From Xiphophorus maculatus (lineage: Eukaryota > Chordata > Actinopteri > Cyprinodontiformes > Poeciliidae): 64,000 bases of DNA. Where the stretch lies: positions 6,485,015 through 6,549,014 of the forward strand of contig NC_036461.1 of assembly GCF_002775205.1 (NCBI RefSeq). The letters are read 5' to 3'. The notes under the pieces were generated by a model. That model saw nothing but the letters and a program-made list of their open reading frames with translations. It had not been told where the DNA came from and searched no databases. Positions 23,101-35,100 of the stretch are shown in pieces (position 1 is the stretch's first letter; every line of letters starts with the position of its first letter). The position numbers and the translations under genes are program-made.

Positions 23101-26100
23101 TAGCACATATTTTTTTTATTATACTGCACTAAAGAAACATTGTAGATAAAGTGCATCAATTATCCATAAACCTTGGATAAAAAGTTAGTTTTACTATTTT
23201 TTTATAACTACAACATATTGCTCATATCTGTAAGCCGCATAAGATTAAGATTGAACTTATAAAACACTTTTCTACTGTAGTGATACTGACCACTAAAAGT
23301 GCTTTTACATTTCAGCTCACAAATAAATACACAGATTGGTTGGGAACTTGGGGTTGAATTTCTTGCCCAAAACAAGTTAACATGTTGTGTGGGAGGCTGC
23401 GGTCAAGTCACAACCTTATTACAAATTCACTCTTATTGTTTAGCTACAAACTATGACTGATCCAATAACCACTTAGGAGGTGATTTTGTTGCAGCTAAAC
23501 CTGGGATCCACCAATAGATATGTGACATCATTGATTAAATTAGAATGAAGACAAATAATGAAAAACTGGTCATGGCATTTTAAATTAATTTAAATTCAAA
23601 CATTAATTTTTAATTGTTTTAACATAAATTTGACTTTGTTAACCAAAATTAAATGTATTTTGAAAATGTGCATGTTTGACAATAAGTGTACGTACAGAGC
23701 CTTGTTGGATGCTTTGACCACTGGCATCAGCCTCAGTAGAACCTCCTTTGAAGCTGAGTATTTCTTCAGGTCAAACACGTCCAGATCTTTTTTTGATGTC
23801 AATAAGATGAACACCACAGCAGACCACTGTGCTGAAGATAGGCTATCTGTGGAGAGATTCCCTGACTGCAGAGTTTTCTGGACTTCCTCCACTAGGGTGT
23901 GATCATTCAGTTCATTGAGGCAGTGAAAGAGAGTGATGCTTTTTTCTGCAGGCAAATTATCGTTGAGTTTCTTCTTAATGAACTGGATTGTTTCCTGGTT
24001 AGTCTGTGAGTTACTCCCTGTTTGTGTCACCAGCCCTTCCAGAAGTCTCTCATTTGTCGGCACTGAAAGACCCAAGAGGAAGCGGAGGAACAAGTCCAGA
24101 TGTCCATTTGTATCTGTCATGGTCTTATTAATGGCACTCTGATGGAGATTTGTTAGTTTTGGTTTGCTATAAAATGTAAAAATCTTGGAAGATACTTGTT
24201 TTTGTTCCATCACATTATGACCGTCTTTGATGAAGGTCAGATGGACATGGAGAGCTGCTAGAAACTCTTGAACACTCAGATGGACAAAGCAAAAAACCTT
24301 GTCCTGGCACAGACCTCTCTCCTCTTTAAAGAGCTCTGTGAAGACTCCTGAGTACACTGAGGCTGCTCTGACATCAATGCCACATGCTGTAAGGTCTTCT
24401 TCATAAAAGATCAGGTTTCCTTTCAGCAACTGATCAAAAGCCATTTTCCCCAGAGACTCAATCATCATCCTGCTCTCTGGACTCCAAGGTGAATCAGTTT
24501 CTTTCCCTTTGTCATATTTTGTTGTCTTCATCTTGGCATGAACGATCAGGTAGTGGATGTACATCTCAGTGAGGCTGCTTGGCAGCTTTCCTCCCTCTTG
24601 GGTCTTCAACACATCGTCCAGAACTGTAGCAGTGATCCAGCAGAAGACTGGGATGTGGCACATGATGTGGAGGGTCCGTGATTTCTCCACATGGGAGATG
24701 ATCTTGCTGGCCTCCTCCTCATCTCTGATCTTCTTCTTGAAATACTCCTCCTTCTGTGGGTCAGAAAACCCTCTTATCTCTGTTACCATGCCAACATACT
24801 CAGGAGGGATCTGACTGGCTGCTGCAGGTCTTGTAGTTATCCACAGGCGGGCTGAAGGAAGCAGTTTCCCCCTGATAAGGTTTGTCAGCAGAACATCCAC
24901 TGAGGCAGACTGTGTAACATCAGTCAGGATCTCATTGTTGTCCAGAGAAATTCGACTCTCATCCAGGCCATCAAGGATGAACAGAACCTGGAGATGTTCA
25001 AACTGGCTGATATGTTTAGTTTCAGCAAAGAAGTGATGAACAAATTCGACCAAACTGAAATTTCTATCTTTTAACATATTCAACTCTCTGAATGTGAATG
25101 GAAATATGAATTGAATGTCCTGGTTGGTTTTATCTTCAGCCCAGTCCAGAGTGAACTTCTGTGTTAGGACTGTTTTCCCAATGCCAGCTACTCCCTGTGT
25201 CATCACTGTTCTGATTGGTTCAACTCTTCCAGGTGGGAGTTTAAAGATATCGTCTTGTCTGATTGTTGTTTCTGGTCTCTGTGGTTTCATGGACACTATT
25301 TCAATCTGTCTGACCTCATGTTCTTTATTGACCTCTCCAGTTCTTCCCTCTATGATGTAGAGCTCAGTGTAGATCTGATTCAGAAGAGTTGGGTTTCCTG
25401 CTTTAGGAATTCCCTCAAACACACACTGGAACTTCTTCTTCAAAGACGATTTCAGCTGACGTTGGCAAACTGCAGCATAAAGTTCTAAATATACACAAAA
25501 ATAAGTATTTTATTAAAATTCTGTATGTTTTCAAATAATGCATATACAGACTTTGTGGCCCCACCTCTTGTGTCTTTAATAAAATATTGCATGTTAATGT
25601 CTAAATTGCTTGTTGAATAAAATAAAAATGAATGTTCTTTCTTGTTTCTTGAAGATGTTACACCTTTTATACAAAACATTTTTGTCCGCATTTATGATTA
25701 TGTACATATAACAGGTGAAACAGCTTTAGGAAACAAGAAAAAAAAATTCCTGCCGATTTATCTTCTAATATTTAGAGTTAGTATGCACATTAGAATCGAC
25801 ACCAACATCTTCAGCATGTGTAATATTTGTAGAACTTCTCTTACTGTTCTGCAGACGATTTGCCAGATCCTTTTCCTTCATTTTCTTCAGAAAGTTCAGT
25901 GCGATCTTTAAAAGTGCCTCCTTGTTGCTCCTGATCATCTCTTCATCCTCATCTTCTGACACCTCCTCATACTTCCACTGACTATCTAAACATTCTGTAT
26001 TGTTTGGATCCAGGATATCCTGGATTTTCTTTAGCTCGTTATTCATATAAGTTCCAATGTTTTCCTTCAGCAGCTGGAACAAATTAATAAATTAATGAAT

Positions 26101-29100
26101 TATCAGACTAAAATTGTGGTGCCAAATTTAAGACTTTAGAAAGATTGATAAAACAGTGGTATCATGTCTGAACAGGACTAATATAAAGTAGTTGTTGTAG
26201 ATGTACAGACCTTAAATGTAAATTCCAGTTCTCCAGTGTGCTGTTCAGACTGGCCACTGGGAACCTCTGAGTTCTGCTCGTCCCATCTGTGCAGAAATTA
26301 TGAAGAATTAACTCACATTGTCTGGCCACAAAAAACAATAACAATGTAAAGTTTCATAAGTTAATGTCTGTGTTTGAATTTCCAGATGAAAATATGAGAG
26401 CAGGAGATTAACTTTCAGAACACCATCAGTCGTACTGAAACTCTGAAAGGTTCAGTTTTCATACTTGTATCACAATGTTGTCAATCCCATTTCTGCCTTC
26501 TAATGTCATTGGAAAATGTGCAGCATTGTGCTCAGAAATGAATTATGAACCTATACCTTCCTGTACAGATAAAAAGCAGTGTATTATAAGCCTGGCAGGC
26601 CACCAGGCTTTACTTGTGTCACTGCCAGTCTAAACATTGCTTATTTATTTAAGTTTTTTAATGCTTGCATTTTTTAAGATTTGATAGTTGGTGTTCAAAT
26701 ATTAATCTTCTAATCTTTCAATAACACATCATTATCAAGTGATACTTTAAAATTCCCCGTCATTTTAAACATTTTTCAACTCAAAAACATGACGGGCAGC
26801 TAGATGAATGACTGCCAAGCCAGGCTTAAGAAGTTTTCTGGAGGAAACCCTGGAAAGGTTGTTTATAGATTCAAGATGACCTCCAGGTGAAATTGCATGA
26901 AGTTTAACAAATCGATAGATTTGACAATGTCAGAGTTAGCCTTCCTACAAAAATAAGAATTTACTGATGTAAGTTGATGCTTTGTCTCAAAAGGAGCGTA
27001 ATGTTCTTTCTAATGGGTTTTTCCTCTGTTTTTTTTTTTTTCCAAATCTAATCAGTGATCACTCCTGATCAAAGTGGTTGGTTGATTGGTTGGTTGGTTG
27101 TGTTGCCTTAGGAACAATAAATGACTGAAAAGAATAGTTCTTTAGGGTCACAAATTACTCTGATGCCCAAGATCAACCAGGTCAAAAATGTTAAACCTAA
27201 ACATCATAAACAACCTTCATCGCTTCTGAGGGACATAAAACTGGGTTCTTGATACATCCTGGTAATACAAAACGTTTTTGGAACAGATTATATTAATGTT
27301 TAAGTTCTTAAAAAGAAAAAAGACAGTTAAAAGTTAAGTTGCATCTGCAAAATCTAGCTGTAAAATAACTTCATAATCATAAAGTATATTTATACATTCT
27401 GATTCATAACTAAGAACGTGTCAGAGTTCCGGTGTGAGAGCGTGTGCATGAGAGTGTGAGTGCGAGTGTTGCATCTTCTTTCAGCAAGGATCTTCGTGAG
27501 GAGTCTGTGGAGCCAGCGCAGGTGAAGCTGATCTGCCTCATCAGCGTGCTGGAATATAGGAGCGGCAGAACCCTTCAGTCTTCGCTAGATGGTTAACGCA
27601 TACCGGTAGTCACTCTGGCCTCACCTGTGATCTTGTTTCTAGGACTTTGTTGTGCAACTCGTAGCGACTAGCTCTCTGTGACCTGTTCGTTTGTTTAAAG
27701 AATTTTGTGTCTTCTCTTTTCAAGAACTTGCCGAGAATACCTGCCTGCCTGCTCCGCCGTTTCCACCGACCCCATCTCGCTCCAACCACCCGCGATTCCG
27801 CCTCGCACCCGCCCTTGGCACCGTAGCACTCCCTCGCACCGGACCCTGGCACCTCACCCCCACGCTCTGAAAGATCCACGCCTAATGTAAGAAAGTTCCT
27901 GATTCCTCCTCCACACTCTCTCACTCCGAGCCCATTATAATTCAGCTCTCGTTTCAGGTCACCTGGTCGGGTGACCCTCGCCCTCCTGCCGAAGTCCGGA
28001 GTACTGAATATAATTTATCCTGTTGTAATAAATCACTTACCTTTTCCATCCAGCGTGTGGTTTCTGCATGTGGGTCCGCAAGCTAAATCAAACCATGACA
28101 GAACCATCTAGCCAGTCAGACCCAGCAGAACCACCACATAACACCAGTCTGGATCACGCACTCATCGCTCGCCACGATTCCATGCTCAACGCACTAGTTG
28201 ATCAACAACGAAGTACTAACCAGCGATTGGAGCAATTATCTGATATTCTCACAGCCCTGCACCAAAGAATTGTTCCAGCAGACCCGCCACCAGTCGCTGC
28301 TCCGCCCGCCTCCTTTCAGACTGGCGTCTCCGCTGCTCCGGAACGAGCGCCCCCCGCTTCGGCTCGTCTCAGAGAGGTTTCACCGCCCATGCCAGAACCA
28401 TATACAGGTGAGATCGACAGATGCAGGGGATTTTTGCTACAGTGCTCCTTAGTATTTTCTTCCTCACCTCAGAGTTTTCAGACTGACGGTGCTAAGATTT
28501 CTTTTGTGGTGGGGAACCTCAGAGGAAGAGCACTAAAGTGGGCAGAGGCTAGGTCGGCCCAGCACAATCTTTTTCACCGAACCTATGATTCGTTTGTACT
28601 AGAGTTTACACAGACTTTTGGTTATTCCGAGTCACCGGCTGACATTTCTCGCAGTTTATTGAGTATAAAGCAGGGTAATCGATCTGTAGCTGACTTTGCT
28701 ATTGATTTTAGAACCCTGGCCGCGGCTTCCACATGGAACGCTGGGGCATTAACAGGGGCGTTCCTTCAGGCTCTAAACGAAGATCTGAAGGATGAACTGG
28801 CCCTCAGGGATGAACCCGGTTCCTTGGAAGAACTCGTTGCCTTGGCAATTCGGATCGACAATAGAATCCGAGACAGGGCCCGGGCCAAGAAGGAGCCGAG
28901 TTTTGCCCCAAGAAGGACCGACTTCAATCCTATCCCAGCCAATCAGACCGGAGAAGAACCTATGCAGATAGGGAGGACCAGACTCCCGCCTGAGGAGCGC
29001 CAACGTCGCTTAAGGTCTGGAGCCTGCCTATACTGTGGCCAGGTCGGGCATTATGTGGCTAACTGCCCGAGTCTGTTAAAAGCCAGAGCCCGCCACTAGC

Positions 29101-32100
29101 TACGGGAACGGTGGTGGGTGGCTCAAAAACTATATCCCGTTTCACGCTACCTTGTTCATTACTCACTGCCAACCGGTCCTTTCAGACTTTTGCCTTTGTG
29201 GACTCAGGTTGTGAGCAGAACCTTGTCGATAATAACCTGGTTGATCAACTACAATTACCCACTGTTCTCCTTCCAGCTCCAGTTCCGGTCGTGGCCCTGG
29301 ATGGGAAGGCTCTACCTGCCATCACACATCGAACAACTCCTATTGAACTGTTAGTTTCAGGAAATCACCGGGAGACCATTACCTTTTTTGTGTTCCCTAC
29401 CCCCCAGTCTCCAGTGGTTTTGGGTTATCCCTGGTTGCTCCGCCACAATCCACACCTCAATTGGAGGACTGGTCGGGTAGAGTCTTGGAGCAATTACTGT
29501 TTATCTACATGTCTTCAATCTGCTCAACCTCCAGCCGTCTCAAGGTCTACAGAGGAACCCGCTCCAGCCGACTTGGCCAGAGTACCGTCGGATTACCACG
29601 ACCTTCACCAGGTATTCAGTAAGTCTAAAGCTCTCTCTCTTCCACCTCACCGTCCATACGATTGCGCTATAGATCTACTTCCAGGAGCCCCATTACCCAC
29701 CAGCCGATTGTACAATATATCTAAACCGGAACGAGAGAGCATGGAGAAATACATCAGCGAGTCCCTGGCTGCTGGATTAATCCGGTCATCCACCTCACCT
29801 GTAGGAGCGGGGTTCTTCTTTGTAGGTAAGAAAGATGGGACACTTCGACCATGCATTGACTATCGGGCCCTAAACCAGATTACCGTGAAGAACAAATATC
29901 CCCTACCATTACTCGCTTCAGCATTTGAACTCGTTCAGGGAGCCACCGTATTTACTAAGCTGGACCTCCGCAACGCATATCATCTGGTCAGAATGCGAGA
30001 GGGGGACGAGTGGAAGACAGCTTTCAGGACACCACTCGGTCACTTTGAATATTTGGTGATGCCATTTGGTCTTACAAATGCTCCTGCAGTATTTCAGTCT
30101 CTAGTCAATGATGTTCTCCGGGATTATTTAAACCAGTTTGTTTTCGTTTATTTAGACGACATCCTTATTTTTTCAAGAACCCTTGCCGAACACAAGAGAC
30201 ATGTACGCCTAGTTTTGGAACGACTGTTGGAGAACCAACTGTTCGTCAAGGCAGAGAAATGTGAGTTTCACGTCTCATCTGTCGCCTTTTTGGGTTTTGT
30301 GTTGGGGAGCGGGCAGGTGAAGACGGATCCGGCCAAGGTCCAAGCAGTCTTAGATTGGCCCACGCCCACTTCACGAAAGGAGCTACAACGCTTTCTGGGC
30401 TTTGCAAATTTCTATCGCCGTTTTATTAGAAACTATAGCCAGACAGTTCTTCCCTTGACCAGCCTTACCTCCTCCAAGGCTAGTTTTTGTTGGCCGCCAG
30501 CAGCAGAGCAAAGTTTTCTTGAGCTTAAGAGAAAGTTTGCTGCAGCGCCCATCCTCATGCAGCCTGATCCGTTGAAACAGTTTGTAGTTGAGGTGGACGC
30601 ATCTGACACTGGGGCAGGGGCTGTCCTGTCACAGATTTCATCCAGTGATGATAAGTTGCATCCATGTGCCTTCTTCTCTCGCCGTTTCTCCCCTGCCGAA
30701 CGCAACTACGACGTCGGTGATAGAGAGTTTTTAGCCATCAAACTGGCTTTTGAGGAATGGCGTCACTGGTTGGAGGGGGCCGAGCACCCGATTGTTGTAT
30801 GGACTGATCATAAGAACCTGGCCTACCTCCAACAGGCCAGGAGACTTAACCCCAGACAGTCTCGCTGGTCCCTTTTCTTCTCCCGGTTTAATTTTACCAT
30901 CTCTTACAGACCGGGATCCAAGAACACTAAGCCTGACGCACTATCCCGACAGTTTTCCTTGGAACAAGAGACTCCACCCGCAACCATCGTTCCACCTACC
31001 TGTGTTGTTGGCGCCCTTTCCTGGGGGATCAGGGAAGAAGTACTGGCGGCGCAACAGTCGGAACCCGGTCCAGCCACTAGACCGCCTAACCGGCTGTACG
31101 TTCCATCGACCGTCAGGGCTCGCCTCATCCATTGGGCCCACACTGCAAAGTTCTCATGCCATCCTGGAGTGAGTAGGACTATTTCCTTGATCAGGCGGCA
31201 CTTTTGGTGGCCATCCTTGTACAAGGATGTCAAGGACTATGTGCTAGCCTGTCCGAATTGTGCTCGCAATAAGACTGGTAATCAGCACCCCAGTGGCCTA
31301 CTACAACCTCTCCCTGTTCCCAAACGCCCATGGTCTCACATTGCACTGGATTTTGTTACTGGGTTACCGCCTTCAAAGGGCTTCACTACTATATTGTCTA
31401 TCATAGACCGTTTCTCTAAGGCCTGTCATTTGGTTCCACTACGCAAACTGCCCACTGCTATGCAGACAGCCCATCTCCTCACTAAACATGTTTTTCGTCT
31501 GCACGGCATACCCTCAGAGATCCTATCGGACAGAGGTCCTCAGTTTGTGTCCAAAGTATGGAAAGAGTTCGGAGGCGCTTTAGGAGCTAAGGTGACTCTC
31601 AGCTCGGGGTTCCACCCCCAAACCAACGGCCAAACTGAGCGACTGAACCAGGAGTTGGAGGCGACCCTCCGATGTCTCTGTTCCTCACACCCCTCCTCCT
31701 GGAGTACTCACCTGCCATGGGTGGAGTATGCCCACAACTCTCACACCTCTGCTGCCACAGGTCTGTCTCCATTTGAATCATCTCTCGGTTACCAGCCTCC
31801 CCTGTTCCCATCGGACGACCAGCAGGCATCTGTCACCTCGGTCCAGCATCACCTCCGCCGCTGCAGGCACATCTGGACGCAGACCACAGCCGCCCTCAAC
31901 CGGATGGCAGAGGGTAATCGGAGATGGGCGGACCGAAAGAGACGGCCAGCGCCATTGTACTCACCGGGGCAGAAGGTTTGGCTCTCCACTCGAGATATCA
32001 ACCTTAAGTCTTCTAACCGCAAATTGTCTCCCCGCTTCATTGGTCCTTTTGAGATCACTTCTGTTCACAGCCCCTCCGCAGTTCGTCTCCGGCTTCCTGT

Positions 32101-35100
32101 GGGGTTAAGGATCCACCCTGTTTTCCATGTTTCCCTCATCAAGCCAGTCCGTTCTAGTTCCCTTTGCCCTCCTTCCGAGCCCCCGCCGCCCGCCCGGGAT
32201 ATAGATGGTCATCCGGCATACGACGTTTCGGCTATCCTGGATGTTCGCCGACGTGGGCGAGGGGTTCAGTATCTGGTGGACTGGCGGGGTTATGGTCCTG
32301 AGGAGCGGTCATGGGTTCCCCGTTCCTTTATTTTGGATCCCGAACTTATTAGGGGCTTCGAGGCATCTCGTGGCTCGTCATCTTCCCGACCGCCGGGTGG
32401 CGGTCTTTGAAGGGGGGGTAGTGTCAGAGTTCCGGTGTGAGAGCGTGTGCATGAGAGTGTGAGTGCGAGTGTTGCATCTTCTTTCAGCAAGGATCTTCGT
32501 GAGGAGTCTGTGGAGCCAGCGCAGGTGAAGCTGATCTGCCTCATCAGCGTGCTGGAATATAGGAGCGGCAGAACCCTTCAGTCTTCGCTAGATGGTTAAC
32601 GCATACCGGTAGTCACTCTGGCCTCACCTGTGATCTTGTTTCTAGGACTTTGTTGTGCAACTCGTAGCGACTAGCTCTCTGTGACCTGTTCGTTTGTTTA
32701 AAGAATTTTGTGTCTTCTCTTTTCAAGAACTTGCCGAGAATACCTGCCTGCCTGCTCCGCCGTTTCCACCGACCCCATCTCGCTCCAACCACCCGCGATT
32801 CCGCCTCGCACCCGCCCTTGGCACCGTAGCACTCCCTCGCACCGGACCCTGGCACCTCACCCCCACGCTCTGAAAGATCCACGCCTAATGTAAGAAAGTT
32901 CCTGATTCCTCCTCCACACTCTCTCACTCCGAGCCCATTATAATTCAGCTCTCGTTTCAGGTCACCTGGTCGGGTGACCCTCGCCCTCCTGCCGAAGTCC
33001 GGAGTACTGAATATAATTTATCCTGTTGTAATAAATCACTTACCTTTTCCATCCAGCGTGTGGTTTCTGCATGTGGGTCCGCAAGCTAAATCAAACCATG
33101 ACAGAACGTTTAACTCCTTGTTGGATTCTCTATTTTGTTAAAAATAAATAATAAATATCAGTGACAGCCAGAGTCTCCAGAAAATAGTAACCACCTGTCC
33201 TTTCACGTAAATATTCCAAAACATTGTAAACAATGTAAATCCTCCATGTTATTTATTATATATAATAGTACTTAATAGAACAAAGCAGTTTAGAATAGAT
33301 CTCTGTATCAATGACTATTTTCTGTTTCAATGAAATTGTTTATTTCCTTGTAAAAGGTTCTGGAAAAAGTGTTTAGATAAAGTGTTTAAAAAAAACTCAA
33401 ATGTTGGAACGTGACGGTTAGTTGGATTAAAAGTCACATTCACTCACAGTCAGTAAAAATTTTTTTGCATGAATACTTAAATATGCTTCAAATATTTTAC
33501 TTTTCAGATTATATCAGTTCAGATTAACTGTGTAGTGGCAATACCCTCTTAGGTATTCATCCATTTCAGTCCAAATTACATTAAAATCAATAAAACTAAT
33601 TCTAATACAAACCAATCATACAGTCACATCAGATGAAAGTCAGCTGAAGTTTTCATACAATGTAGTTAAATTCAGTTGATCATTAAACATCAGTTAGTGA
33701 TCTGTTAAAGTAAACAGGACGACTGGATCATGTTACACATCCTATGAGGAGACAGTGGACAGACAAACGCATTGAGCTGTTGACTCTAAAGATTTCAGAG
33801 ACAAAATAAATATTAGTAAATAAGTTTTATGTAAGATGGTTTAAAAACAGAATAATTGGCAAATTGTCAGATAAAAGTGCTTTGAAAGTGTCAAAAAGTT
33901 TATAAGATCAATCAGTCGGCCCATATAGATGCATGTTAATTAAATTTTACACAATCACAATCAGCTCACCTGTGTGAAGATGAAGGTTCGTCTAAGCTAA
34001 CATTAGGAGGCCTGTCTTTGGACCAATTACTGCAGAGGGAGACATCATCAGGTTCTGACTGCAGATGAGTCCTGAATAAAAAACAAATGTTGAATGAGAT
34101 TCTATAAATATTGGATAATCAATGGTATTGAAATGTGGAATTTAAAGATAAAACTAAAGGTCCTGTACCCCAGATTTTGAAGAATATCTTACTCTGATAT
34201 ATATTTTACTGGTAAAAATAAATCTTGCTTTTATTATTTAAAGAGAGCTCTTTAAATAATAAAGACAAACAGAAATGTCTGGTTTTTGTTCTAGTCTTTT
34301 ATGTCTTACTTCCTGTTAGGCAACAATCTTCCACCTTCATCTTCCTTACTGGACTAATATGTAAATCTTTACCTTCTATTACTGGAGACTTTGTTATCAC
34401 TACTTTATTCTGGGGTGGCCATGTTGTTCTTGGAGCCACATTTATGGCTTCAGATACTAAAATGAATATCACAGTCATCAGCTAAACAGAACACATTTAA
34501 AAATGAAAAGATGTCCTTTAAACAATTTTAACTGTATTCTAAAATTAGAACACTTCTGTGATCTGTTTGCTAAATAAAGATATAAAAATGTGTGAAATAT
34601 TTTTACTTCTTAGTTTAGAGTTCTCAGTTTCAATCCTATTTGAGACTCCTCTAGGTGGTAAATATTGTCTAGCTGGTAGTAGAAGTGTGGATATTTGGTT
34701 GTTTCATAGTGTGTCTGTATTGGACAGGAGAACAGTTAAGGTGTCCTCTGCCTTCACTCAAAGGCAGCTGAGACTCCAGCAGCCACTCCAACCCAGATAG
34801 CGACAAGAGACACATTATGGATGAGTTACTGTAGCAGCAATTACAGACATTTAAACATAAAACATTATTTCTTTGATGTTAACCTTAATCAGCAACATTT
34901 GTAAACGTGCTTTACTGTTTAGGAATTAAGATATTTGTAACACTTATTTAAAATGTATCTTTTTTATTAAGTAATAACGTCTGTACTTTTTAAAGGAACT
35001 TAATAAAAGTTTCACCTAATACTTTTTATACTAGCCACTGTTTTTTTCTAAGTCTTATAAAGGCAAAATATCAGTTATGTAATATAAAAATAAACACAGC

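Larger units (their letters stand above)
27419..33103 (+). mobile_element. Complete chromodomain Gypsy (sushi/Tf1-like) retrotransposon
   Basis: Two 682-bp LTRs (27419-28100 and 32422-33103) flank gag and pol. By eye the LTRs are identical. The ends are TG...CA and the 5-bp duplication GAACG (27414-27418 and 33104-33108) flanks the element; related empty sites are at about 8455 and 36085. gag (28096-29099) and pol (to 32410) are open, with protease, RT, RNase H, integrase and chromodomain. This order and the chromodomain place it in the chromoviruses. Identical LTRs and open frames indicate a very recent insertion. It sits antisense in a gene 1 intron. Confidence 0.95.

Noticed and set aside
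27610-27924. 104-residue minus-strand frame, repeated at 32613-32927
   Set aside because: It lies in the LTRs of the chromodomain Gypsy, is repeated only because the LTRs are, and shows no domain.
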